A stretch of DNA of 64,000 nucleotides, from positions 1 to 64,000 of the forward strand of contig NZ_JAPDMX010000033.1 in assembly GCF_025971955.1 (NCBI RefSeq), written 5' to 3'. Position 1 is the stretch's first letter. The number at the start of each line of letters is the position of its first letter. The position numbers were made by a program, and so were the translations under genes. The notes below the pieces were generated by a model. That model did not search any database and was not told the DNA's origin. It saw only the letters and a program-made list of their open reading frames with translations. This DNA is from Shewanella subflava. Lineage in GTDB: Bacteria; Pseudomonadota; Gammaproteobacteria; Enterobacterales; Shewanellaceae. Positions 1 through 7,344 of the stretch are shown piece after piece.

Positions 1-174
1 ATGCCAACCAGCACCGAATATCGACAGCTTGTTACCCTGGAATTTTAAACGATAGGTGTAGTTGCCCAGACGCTTACAACTAATGAGCAGAAAATACTGC
101 TGGTTAAAGGTTGTACTAGGCTTACTTTGACCCCAAATGCTCTTAATGCAAACGCAGTTTTGGACAGAAGTTCC
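1..174 (-). pseudogene. Open frame at window edge, no visible start
   Basis: Reading leftward from position 174 there is an uninterrupted frame of 58 codons that leaves the window. It is preceded by a stop at 175-177 and contains no ATG, GTG or TTG. The peptide includes TYRLKFQGNKLSIFGAGW, which looks protein-like, but I recognise no family. It may be the 5'-truncated remnant of a gene whose body lies left of the window, or chance. Between 178 and 336 I see nothing further. Confidence 0.2.
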
Positions 175-336
175 TTAGAGTTAATGTTAAAAACGCTCTA
201 GTTCATATCACGATAAGTATGGCTAAAATAGGAAAGTGGACTTCCCACACTTTACTAGACACCTAAATAGTTACGATGAGCCTCATTGTACTTATGTCTG
301 AAGTTAAAAAGTCTAGAGTTTGGCTGGAAGTTTTGA

Positions 337-1326
337 TTATATGCCTGTTTTGTCACTGATTGAAACTTGATAATCAAGACCATAATTGATCTTTGAGTAA
401 GCTTTATTAGTGACCTTATTTTTTAAATAATGGTAGGGCTTAAACCAAGAAATATCTACGGATACCTCATTATCATTTACAATTATTCGGTGAAGAATCT
501 GAGTTTTATCTACAACGGGTATACTTACAAGTAAGTCATCTCGTGATTTTTGTAAATTATTGAAGTAAGCCTCTGACTCAGAAACTATTTGTTCCGTTTT
601 CAAAATTGAGTCTAAGTAAAGTGTAGTGATGACTTCTAGAGTAGAGTTAATAGCAAAAGTTAAGTCTATTTCGTCATTGAAGTTTTCCTGAAACTTTTTG
701 ACTCTTTGTGCACTTTTTGGACCTTTGAAATAAGTATTCACCAACAAGCTATCTCTTTTGAACGATGCTGACATGTTGTAATTAAGCATACTCATGCCCT
801 TATTCCACTCTGCATTAGCTTTAATAATTTCGATAGGTAAACCTGCATGTTGAAGATAGTTTCGTATTTCAGTTGCCAACAATAGAAAGCTCGGTTCTTG
901 AGCCATAATTTTATCTTTAAACTTTTTAGCTTCACTTCTTAAGTTTTCATTTGAAGTTACCTCAACACACAGACACCTTTGGTCACGCTCATGGTGGTAA
1001 CTATCACTATATAACTTTGCCAAATTAAAAAACGAAGTTGAGGCCGCGTTCAACTTCACTCGATATTGTGATGCATACAAAGAGCCTTCTTCTAGCCCTC
1101 TCCCTGATGAAAAGTCTCTGACTGATATGGAAAAAAAACTATCAAAGTAACTGTAATATGATTCTAATAGTGTCGCGTAGTTCTCAACATTTTTAAGAGC
1201 CCTAGTTAACCTTTGACGATGTGTGTGATATTCAGACTCGACAATCGGAAAATCGTAACAGGTTTTAACCCATGGTTTACCACTGATGACTTTAGTTACC
1301 TCAATTTTTGCCATTTTAACATCCAC
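337..1326 (-). CDS. HEPN-motif protein, putative RNase (element B cargo)
   Basis: A 329-residue, mostly helical, soluble protein with no signal peptide. I do not recognise the whole family, but residues 155-160 read RNYLQH, inside the helical stretch LLLATEIRNYLQHAGLP. This fits the R-N/D/H-xxx-H signature of HEPN ribonucleases, known from toxins, abortive-infection proteins and CRISPR effectors. An RNase or defence role is inferred from that motif and from the gene's place on a mobile element. An in-frame ATG at 1314 has a better-spaced GGA and may be the real start (325 aa). The gene is co-directional with the integrase and 277 bp from it. Confidence 0.6.
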   Translation of the reverse strand: MDVKMAKIEVTKVISGKPWVKTCYDFPIVESEYHTHRQRLTRALKNVENYATLLESYYSYFDSFFSISVRDFSSGRGLEEGSLYASQYRVKLNAASTSFFNLAKLYSDSYHHERDQRCLCVEVTSNENLRSEAKKFKDKIMAQEPSFLLLATEIRNYLQHAGLPIEIIKANAEWNKGMSMLNYNMSASFKRDSLLVNTYFKGPKSAQRVKKFQENFNDEIDLTFAINSTLEVITTLYLDSILKTEQIVSESEAYFNNLQKSRDDLLVSIPVVDKTQILHRIIVNDNEVSVDISWFKPYHYLKNKVTNKAYSKINYGLDYQVSISDKTGI

Positions 1327-1546
1327 TTAGCATCGTTTTTAGTCATTATCGTACCTTTTTATATTAGCCATTAACAGAGAAAATCTATCTATATTCAAAG
1401 CTAATTTTAGTGATAAGACTCAATTAAAACGAGTACCCAGACAGGTTTTCTCAATACTGAGATTTTTCCTAATACGAAATGGGATTAAACAATCGAAATA
1501 TTAACCACAGAGCTAAGTTTATTGCTTTAGTTTGCTAAAATGTTTT

Positions 1547-1573
1547 GGGGCAAAACCGTGTTAGTTTTGCCCT
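1547..1573 (-). terminator. Putative terminator after integrase B
   Basis: The arms GGGCAAAAC (1548-1556) and GTTTTGCCC (1564-1572) form a 9-bp stem just beyond the integrase stop. The T-rich tract on the minus strand is short, so the terminator function is a moderate call. Confidence 0.45.
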
Positions 1574-1603
1574 GTTAAGTTCATACATTTAATCACCCGA
1601 TCA

Positions 1604-2923
1604 TCAAATATCATATTCAATTTTTTCTAGATATTTCAGTAATGCTTTAGCCTGAACATCTTTGCCATAGCGGCCGTAGGTGATGTTTGGGTTACTGTGC
1701 CCTACCAATTGCGCGACAATATGCTCACTGACATCTAATTTCTTCATTTCATCAATAAATGTGTGTCTAAAACCGTATGAAGTCGGCCGTTGATTAGACT
1801 TCATCCCTATTTGGCTTTGCAGTTTAGCTAACTGTTTACAATAGGTTTTTGACCAATCTTCATTGCCCCCGACTGGCTTATAATCAAATAACTGGGGTTG
1901 GCATTGTCGTTGTGTGACAAATTCAATAAAGCCTTGCGCTATCAGTTTGGGATGAATGGGCGTAGTCCGTTTAGCGTTAAGGTTTTTAAGGCGCTGATTA
2001 TCACCACTATCATCAATGTTAATGCAATAAATGCCGTCCATTAGCTTAATATTACTAGGTCTAAGCTGACACGCCTCTGATGGCCTTAAACCGCCATAAA
2101 GCATCAATCGCGTTACCCACTTAAAATCGGGTGTTGAAGCGTTAAATTCAGCTGAGTGTAACAGCCTTTTTAATTCGCTCGTATCCCAACGGTCTCTTTC
2201 TTGGTTGGCTTTCACTTTGGGCTTTTGCCCTACTGTCACGTTTTCAAAAGGGTTTTGATTGCAATAGTTCATTAACTGACACCATTTAAAAAACTGAAAG
2301 ACGGCTGCTAGGTATTCTTTATTGCTTTTGTAGCTTCTGCCTTGCGTGAGTAATTCATCACGATACTTCATCGCATCGGCAGAAGTAATGTCGTTAGTGC
2401 AAATTGCTTGGGTATTTTTTGATGACCGGTTAGCTATTATTGGCAATAGCTCAATGAAGTGGCGGGTTCGCTGTGCGAGTTGTTTAATCGACAGTGGCCT
2501 AATGCCTGATTTCTGTTTTGAAGCAACAAATTCTGATAATGCATCATCAAGGGTAACAACGGGCATTACTTGGGCTATAGCCGTGGTTTCTCGGTGTTCA
2601 TACAGCTTTGTTTCTCTAATGGGGATTTTATGCCCCTTCGCTTGCGCAGTGCTGGCTGAATTGTTGTTATCAAACTCAGCACGTATCTCGTTTATCACTT
2701 CATCTACGTAACGAATAAAGTCATTGATACGGGTTTTATGGTCTATTGAATTAATGATTCTTTTCAGTGTGCCTGCAACATCAATATTGCGAATAACCGC
2801 TTCTGCTCTGTCGCAAGTCAACAAAGAAACTTTAATATCAAAAGGAAAGCCTTTATCGCGTAACGATTTGGCTAAACAGATTCGTGTGAAATACACGTTA
2901 TTGGGGGCTCGATAAAGGTACAT
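1604..2923 (-). CDS. Tyrosine recombinase / integrase of element B
   Basis: A site-specific recombinase that would integrate and excise the element at tRNA-Ser. The N-terminal 90 residues match the arm-binding region of the second integrase in the window (MYLYRA versus MYLFRA, followed by DIKVSLLT in both). The C-terminal catalytic domain shows the first Arg in GGLRPSEAC, the second Arg in SYGFRHTF, the late His in VGHSNPN, and a Tyr in TYGRYGK. The His normally two residues before the second box-II Arg's Leu is replaced by Tyr. ATG at 2923 is preferred over an in-frame TTG at 2935 because the second integrase starts at the same point. The protein is 439 aa, full length for the family. Confidence 0.9.
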   Translation of the reverse strand: MYLYRAPNNVYFTRICLAKSLRDKGFPFDIKVSLLTCDRAEAVIRNIDVAGTLKRIINSIDHKTRINDFIRYVDEVINEIRAEFDNNNSASTAQAKGHKIPIRETKLYEHRETTAIAQVMPVVTLDDALSEFVASKQKSGIRPLSIKQLAQRTRHFIELLPIIANRSSKNTQAICTNDITSADAMKYRDELLTQGRSYKSNKEYLAAVFQFFKWCQLMNYCNQNPFENVTVGQKPKVKANQERDRWDTSELKRLLHSAEFNASTPDFKWVTRLMLYGGLRPSEACQLRPSNIKLMDGIYCINIDDSGDNQRLKNLNAKRTTPIHPKLIAQGFIEFVTQRQCQPQLFDYKPVGGNEDWSKTYCKQLAKLQSQIGMKSNQRPTSYGFRHTFIDEMKKLDVSEHIVAQLVGHSNPNITYGRYGKDVQAKALLKYLEKIEYDI

Positions 2924-2964
2924 TGTCTGAGTCAATCCTCTTGGAAAGCCTCTCTAACGCCAAA

Positions 2965-2999
2965 AACAAAAAAAGCCGTTGATAATCAACGGCTTCTTT
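2965..2999 (-). terminator. tRNA-type terminator carried by element B
   Basis: The hairpin GCCGTTGA-taa-TCAACGGC is followed on the minus strand by a long T tract. The equivalent hairpin beside the intact tRNA-Ser is GCCATTGA/TCAATGGC: paired positions differ in a compensating way. The stem is therefore maintained, and each element brings its own replacement terminator for the tRNA. Confidence 0.75.
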
Positions 3000-3006
3000 C
3001 GTATTT

Positions 3007-3036
3007 AATATGGCGGAGGGATAGGGATTTGAACCC
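3007..3036. repeat. att copy: duplicated 3' end of tRNA-Ser
   Basis: Thirty bases are identical to 9269-9298, covering the encoded CCA, acceptor strand and T-arm side of tRNA-Ser. The match stops inside the T-arm, so this copy is not a tRNA gene. It marks the junction between elements A and B. Confidence 0.9.
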
Positions 3037-3175
3037 AAGAAATTCGCCATAATTAAAATTTAAAATACATTAAAATCAATAACTAATCGAAAAATCACGT
3101 TTCAGGTAGTGAACATTCGTAGTCTATATATGACATTTAAGTCCTTATCGGTTAGGTTGTCAATTGAAAACATAA

Positions 3176-3568
3176 TTACTGATTTTCTTGGTTGTATTGT
3201 GCATACAATATATCAGCGAAATCTGTTTCATTTATAACACCAAGCACTAAATCTCTTACAGCATCAGCTAACAGTGTGTTATCACTCGTCAATTCAAAAT
3301 CATTCAACGACAAATACTCAAGCGCAACAATCAAGCCAGTACGTTTATTTGCATCAGGCAAAGAATGAGCAATAGCGATACTTGCCGTATATTTGGCAGC
3401 TATTTCAAACACATCATCTAAACCATCGTACACGATTGCATTATCTATACGGCCTAATGCCCCTTGTAATTTTGAGACATCGATTTGCCCTTTCATCCCA
3501 GGTTCGGTTTCTAAAATGAATGTATTGATTTCGATTACACGCTCAAATGGAAAGCAGATAATTTCCAT
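3176..3568 (-). CDS. doc: Doc/Fic-type toxin of a toxin-antitoxin pair
   Basis: A 130-residue protein with the Doc signature at residues 68-77, HSLPDANKRT. In phage P1 Doc the equivalent H-x-F-x-D-A-N-K-R-T loop binds nucleotide, and the enzyme phosphorylates elongation factor Tu to stop translation. The Phe is replaced by Leu here, as in many chromosomal homologues. The gene overlaps the upstream small gene by one base (TAATG), so the two are translationally coupled. It lies next to the att junction at the distal end of element A, where addiction modules often stabilise islands. Identification is firm at family level; the target is inferred from P1 Doc. Confidence 0.85.
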   Translation of the reverse strand: MEIICFPFERVIEINTFILETEPGMKGQIDVSKLQGALGRIDNAIVYDGLDDVFEIAAKYTASIAIAHSLPDANKRTGLIVALEYLSLNDFELTSDNTLLADAVRDLVLGVINETDFADILYAQYNQENQ

Positions 3569-3738
3569 TACATATCAGCCAATTTCTCGAAAGTCTTTCG
3601 ATGCGTTCTTAAAGCAAGCTTCGTTTCTGACTTTACTATTTGTTGACCATAAATCCCAGATAAATCAAGTTCTTTAGTTGCAGTGATTTTAGGTCGCACA
3701 ACGGCATTAACACCATAAGCTTCAACTTTTTTATTCAT
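3568..3738 (-). CDS. Putative antitoxin upstream of doc
   Basis: A 56-residue open frame beginning MNKKVEAYGVNAVV and ending EKLADM. It is preceded by a GGAG ribosome site and its stop overlaps the doc start (TAATG). The N-terminal half is short and basic; the C-terminal half (from about residue 25) is helical and charged, as expected for a segment that wraps a toxin. It does not look like the classical Phd/YefM fold, so it may be a different antitoxin type. The function is inferred from position and coupling only. Confidence 0.7.
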   Translation of the reverse strand: MNKKVEAYGVNAVVRPKITATKELDLSGIYGQQIVKSETKLALRTHRKTFEKLADM

Positions 3739-3840
3739 CTAGAACTCCATTATTGTGAAAATGTTAATTATAGTACCAAACTCATTGCACCATACAGTGT
3801 TAAGTATAAACAAAGGCAAACTAATTAAAAAATCACAATG

Positions 3841-4217
3841 CAATCAACAAAGTCGTTTACACCCTAAATGAGCCTGAAACTAACTGTGCAAAAAGCACCT
3901 CTGACTTGAATAGTGCCATCTTAGGGTTAACCGATAAATGTCTCGGCTTTGGCATCCTGCATCGCCCTACCTCCTAAATCCATTTAGTCGTAGTGCCCCT
4001 GATATTTCAAAGGAATGAAAAGTGTCAGGCATCGATAAGATCGCACTAAGAGAGCCTCTATATGTGTTTGCATGCTGTTATTTTTAAAAAGCACGACGAT
4101 TTAACAGCTAAATGACAGACGAAGTAGATGAATTTGTTGATTGATTTTAATTTGACTGACAAAGCAGTCAAATAAGTTAAGCTCGCCTATTGACTGGCGG
4201 GAGGCTCATATGTGTTA
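3841..4217. repeat. Long direct repeat, copy 1 (377 bp)
   Basis: This aligns along its length with 6165-6466, interrupted here by two extra segments of about 59 bp (after 3935) and 16 bp (near 4070-4090), which together account for the 75-bp length difference. It contains several hairpins: ACCCTAA/TTAGGGT, GTGC/GCAC, and ATTTGACTG/CAGTCAAAT near 4150-4173. In both copies the right end coincides exactly with the stop codon of a leftward small gene. It reads as a repeated unit attached downstream of cargo genes; I do not recognise it. The stretch 3739-3840 to its left holds nothing I can identify. Confidence 0.85.
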
Positions 4218-4682
4218 GCTGCTTTGGGCCGACTCAGGATCATACCAAATACCATATTTGTCACCTTGCCATTTCAGCCAATGGTATAAATAAGCTGTAG
4301 CAAGCATGAGCAGACCACCGACAAGAGCAGCTTCACTTATGAAGCCTAAACAACAAAAAGCAAAGCCACTAATATGCCCAATAACTTCAATTCGAGATGC
4401 TGACTCTCTACTAGGTCTAGTTTGTAAGAAATTAAAAACAAACCAGCATTTCAATACAAAAGGCAATTTTTGCCAATTATCCGATTTTTTATCTATCATA
4501 AATTTCTCCTGATTCAAGGTTGAAATATCAACATTAAGTGCAGCAGCAAGACATTTAAGAGATTCTGAGCTAGCATTATGTCCGCTTTCAATGCGCTGGA
4601 TTGTTCTAACATTTAATCCAGACATTTGAGCTAATTGCTCTTGCGAAAGATGACGGCTAATACGTAGTTCTTTTAGGATCAT
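4215..4682 (-). CDS. XRE-family regulator with two membrane helices
   Basis: 155 residues. Residues 1-60 form a Cro/C1-type helix-turn-helix (LSQEQLAQMSGLNVRTIQRIESG is the recognition region), followed by a linker. Then come two hydrophobic segments, around 103-118 (ISGFAFCCLGFISEA) and 120-136. The layout suggests a DNA-binding domain tethered to the inner membrane, perhaps sensing membrane state; that is inference. An AGAGG site lies 8 bp before the ATG. The stop falls exactly at the edge of repeat copy 1. No partner gene is adjacent, since an IS110 element begins upstream. Confidence 0.75.
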   Translation of the reverse strand: MILKELRISRHLSQEQLAQMSGLNVRTIQRIESGHNASSESLKCLAAALNVDISTLNQEKFMIDKKSDNWQKLPFVLKCWFVFNFLQTRPSRESASRIEVIGHISGFAFCCLGFISEAALVGGLLMLATAYLYHWLKWQGDKYGIWYDPESAQSS

Positions 4683-4779
4683 TAAATTTACCTCTGCACT
4701 TAAGAATCACAAGTATTCATTGATTTCCTTAGTGTCGGTTACGAATTTAACCCGACATTTCCCCGACAGTGCGGGAATA

Positions 4780-4943
4780 ATTGTATTCGTAGCAGCAACG
4801 CACACCTAAACGGCGAGCAACTTGTTGAGAGTCCTGCGGCCGCAGGCCGCGTTGTTTAGGCGCTTGATACTCATTGAGCCCCCTCCCTAGCAAGCCGCAT
4901 CAACGGTATGCTTAAGGTGACCAAACCAACAGGAGAAAGCTCA
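4780..4943 (+). ncRNA. Candidate IS110 bridge (seek) RNA region
   Basis: Non-coding DNA just before the transposase that can fold extensively. CCTAAAC (4805-4811) pairs with GTTTAGG (4854-4860), enclosing a GC-rich hairpin around GCGGCC/GGCCGC (4836-4850). GCTTG (4862-4866) pairs with CAAGC (4891-4895) around a 24-nt loop. IS110 elements encode guide RNAs in the left-end non-coding region, with large internal loops that base-pair with target and donor DNA. That this segment is such an RNA is inference from position and folding; transcript ends are unknown. Confidence 0.45.
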
Positions 4944-5987
4944 ATGAGATTTTATAATAACTCACATCCATACTACTGTGGTATCGATTTACATGCACGT
5001 TTACTTTACGTCTGTATTATTGATTCTAAAGGGGAAGTTGTTGCTCACAAAAAGATTGGTGCCAACAAAGATGACTTACTGCTCATTCTGGAACCTTATA
5101 TCGGTAATGTGATTGTCGGGGTTGAGTGTATGCATTGTTGGTATTGGGTGTCAGACTGGTGTGCTGAACTGGGTATCGATTTTGTGTTAGGTCATGCGCT
5201 TTACATGAAGGCTATTCACGGTGGTAAAACCAAAAATGATAAAGTCGATTCCTTTAAAATTGCCACACTATTGCGTGGTGGTAACTTTCCAATAGCTTAT
5301 GACTATCCAAGTGAAATGCGTGCAGCTCGTGATCTACTGCGCCGAAGAATGAAGATTGTCCGTCACGGGGCCATGCTCAAAGGTCATGTAGTTAACACCA
5401 ACAGCCAATACAATTTACCTGCCACTGAACTTAACCTTAAAAACATCTCTGCAAGACAAAAACTGCGCGAGCAATATCAAGATCCTATCGTGCAACGTAA
5501 TATTGATTTAGACATGGCGCTACTTGATTGCTATGCCAAAGAACTCGCTCAAGTTGAATGGTTCATTGAAAAACAAGCCAAAAATCATAACCCCGTGTAT
5601 CTAGAACTACTTAAAACAGTACCTGGCATCGGTAAGATTTTATCGCTGACTATCCTCTATGAAATTGGTGATATCAGTCGATTTGAGTCAGTGCAAAAGT
5701 TTGCTTCATACTCTCGATTAGTCAAATGCAAAGCTGAGTCTGCGGGTAAAACCTATGGTACTAATGGTAATAAAATCAGTAATGCTCATTTAAAGTGGGC
5801 ATTCTCTGAAGCTGCTGTGCTTTACCTGCGAGGCAATGATAAAGCCCGTAACTATCTTAATAGATTACAAAAAAGAATGAGTAAGGCTAAAGCGTTATCT
5901 GCACTGGCACATAAGCTTGGCCGCTGTGTTTATTTCATGTTGAAGAACAAAACGGTGTTTGATGAACAACGATTCTTAAAAGGATAA
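4944..5987 (+). CDS. IS110-family transposase (DEDD recombinase)
   Basis: 347 residues from the ATG at 4944, which has an AGGAG site 8 bp upstream; the 12 codons before it are outside the family's usual start. The N-terminal RuvC-like DEDD domain shows Asp15 (CGIDLH), Glu61 (VGVECM), and Asp99/Asp102 (NDKVDSFKIA). The C-terminal Transposase_20 domain shows the helix-hairpin-helix VPGIGKILSLTILYEIGD around 240-260 and the conserved GNK tail. Length and motifs are intact, so the enzyme may be active. It catalyses RNA-guided insertion in characterised relatives (IS621). Confidence 0.93.
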   Translation: MRFYNNSHPYYCGIDLHARLLYVCIIDSKGEVVAHKKIGANKDDLLLILEPYIGNVIVGVECMHCWYWVSDWCAELGIDFVLGHALYMKAIHGGKTKNDKVDSFKIATLLRGGNFPIAYDYPSEMRAARDLLRRRMKIVRHGAMLKGHVVNTNSQYNLPATELNLKNISARQKLREQYQDPIVQRNIDLDMALLDCYAKELAQVEWFIEKQAKNHNPVYLELLKTVPGIGKILSLTILYEIGDISRFESVQKFASYSRLVKCKAESAGKTYGTNGNKISNAHLKWAFSEAAVLYLRGNDKARNYLNRLQKRMSKAKALSALAHKLGRCVYFMLKNKTVFDEQRFLKG

Positions 5988-6164
5988 GTCGCGCAATAAG
6001 GTGAGCTGAACGTCTAACTAGATACTCTTTGAAAAAGAGAAGCGAGCATGACCGTGAATGATGTGCCTAATGAAGCAACGACTTCTCACCATCATTACTA
6101 TGCCAAATGCTATTTAAGCTACATCGCCTTGATTAGACACCTTATTGGCGCGCATTAATGAATA
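5988..6164 (+). other. Inverted-repeat-bounded segment right of the transposase
   Basis: This segment directly follows the transposase stop. GCGCAATAAGGTG (5991-6003) is mirrored by CACCTTATTGGCGCGC (6138-6153) with one bulged base, and a small CTCTTT/AAAGAG hairpin lies between. It may be the IS right end with a structured RNA, as in the IS1111 subgroup where the guide RNA is 3' of the transposase, or a small separate inverted-repeat element. The sequence alone does not decide. Confidence 0.45.
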
Positions 6165-6466
6165 CAATCAACAAAGTCGTTTACACCCTAAATGAGCCTG
6201 AAACTAACTGTGCAAAAAGCACCTCTGACTTGAATAGTGCCATCTTAGGGTTAACCGATACCCCTGATATTTCAAAGGATTGAAAAGCGTCAGGCAGCGA
6301 TAAGATCGCACTAAGAGAGCCTCTATATGTGTTTGCTGTAAACGACGATTTGACAGCTAAATGACAGACGAAGTAGATGAATTTGTTGATTGATTTTTAT
6401 TTGACTGCCAAAGCAGTCAAATTAGTTAAGCTCGCCTATTGACTGGAGGAAGGCTAATATGTGTTA
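6165..6466. repeat. Long direct repeat, copy 2 (302 bp)
   Basis: The shorter partner of 3841-4217, lacking the two insertions. From an ATG at 6158 a 41-codon plus-strand frame (starting MNTINKVVYTLNEPETNC) runs through the first third. In copy 1 the same frame is open but lacks that start and diverges at the 59-bp insertion. The right edge again coincides with the stop codon of a leftward small gene (6464-6793). Confidence 0.85.
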
Positions 6467-6793
6467 TGTTCTTTTATCCAATATTCTTAAATACAAGTTT
6501 ATGAAAGCAAATAAAATGACCCCAAAAATAAACGGTAAAACAAAAATAAATAAATCTTTTGAAATACCAAATGATTTAATACTCCAAAAAAATCCAGATA
6601 TTATTATGACACCGCCAAAATAGTCGTACAGTTTAAGTCCGCCACCTGATTTGAAGCTTGAAAGTCTGAATGGAACACAAATCCCTGCCGAAAAGTAAGT
6701 AACAAAACCAGCAGAGTAAAAAGCACTATAAAGCCCACTTTCATAAAGTGCGAGACAAAAAACAGCAAAAACACCAATAAAAAATTTTAACAT
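6464..6793 (-). CDS. Small membrane protein, unknown function
   Basis: 109 residues, strongly hydrophobic, with about three to four predicted membrane segments: residues 3-20, about 25-42, 60-75 and 82-103. A GGAG site sits 5 bp before the ATG. I recognise no family and see no catalytic motif. It is a stand-alone cargo gene whose stop codon lies exactly at the edge of repeat copy 2, mirroring the XRE gene and copy 1. A membrane-acting toxin, immunity or defence role is possible but unsupported. Confidence 0.6.
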   Translation of the reverse strand: MLKFFIGVFAVFCLALYESGLYSAFYSAGFVTYFSAGICVPFRLSSFKSGGGLKLYDYFGGVIIISGFFWSIKSFGISKDLFIFVLPFIFGVILFAFINLYLRILDKRT

Positions 6794-7182
6794 TTGTCTC
6801 CAACTTTAAACATGCGCCAGGCTTACAAAGAACATAACAGCTTATTGAAGGGCTTGCGCAGTAAAGTCAGTCCCTTAACTTATTGATTAATAACATCCTA
6901 CATTTGCTATCTTATTGATGTAAAGCAATTAATTGTATCAAGCAGACAAAAACAAACCGAGGTTGCGCGTAAAGTAAGATATGCCTTGACGGCAATAAAA
7001 ATTAAAGCAAATAAAATCAGATGATTATGATTTATCTATTTTTAATACGATGCAACTAAAGCACGATTTTCAATCCATTTTTATCATAAATTGATGAAAC
7101 ACCATTATAACTGTACATAAAAACAGTGCAGTCCATATAAAAGTGGTGATGCTGCTTTTGTATTTAACGCTTTTGATTTTTA

Positions 7183-7314
7183 ACATGCGAAGCATGTGGC
7201 TGTTGGGTTCAAAGGGGTACTCCCCTTGCCCGTAGCACCTATCACATCTCTTGGGGAACCCAAAAGTGGGATAGGTGCGTACCCGGTTACTATGTCATCC
7301 CACTTTTTAAGTGG
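7183..7314. other. Hairpin cluster, candidate oriT or structured RNA
   Basis: Four stems occur in 132 bp: ACATGC/GCATGT; AAGGGG/CCCCTT around 7212-7227; an 8-bp stem GCACCTAT (7235-7242) with ATAGGTGC (7271-7278) enclosing TTGGG-gaa-CCCAA; and CCCACTT/AAGTGGG at 7298-7314. The long stem is followed by GTACCC. An inverted repeat followed closely by a G/C-rich nick-like sequence is the layout of MOB-type transfer origins, so mobilisation in trans is a reasonable guess. No relaxase gene is present. A structured RNA is the alternative. Confidence 0.35.
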
Positions 7315-7344
7315 GCTAATCTTGAAAGCATTTTATTGTTGTTA

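Larger units (their letters stand above)
1..3036. mobile_element. Integrative element B at tRNA-Ser (partial, left end outside window)
   Basis: This is the right end of a chromosomally integrated element. It ends at a copy of the 3' part of the tRNA-Ser gene (3007-3036), followed inward by a terminator hairpin and a tyrosine integrase transcribed leftward, then a HEPN-type gene. The same order (tRNA 3' end, terminator, integrase) recurs at element A. The left attachment site is not in the window, so size and remaining cargo are unknown. Calling it an element is inference from the att copy plus the integrase. Confidence 0.7.
4690..6160 (+). mobile_element. IS110-family insertion sequence (ends approximate)
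   Basis: An insertion sequence built around the DEDD transposase at 4944-5987. No terminal inverted repeats or target duplication mark the ends, as is usual for IS110, so both limits are approximate. The right limit cannot pass 6164, where repeat copy 2 begins; the left limit lies between the XRE gene promoter and about 4800. Structured non-coding DNA flanks the transposase on both sides. It sits between the two long direct repeats inside element A. Confidence 0.7.

Noticed and set aside
3007..3036. A second tRNA-Ser gene
   Set aside because: Only the 3' 26 bases of the tRNA are present; anticodon and D-arms are missing. It is an att remnant.
3841..4217. Repeat copy 1 as an integron attC site
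   Set aside because: GTTAAGC and GTTAAAT-like cores can be found, but the paired L/R arms of a real attC are not there, the repeat is over 300 bp, and no integron integrase is present.
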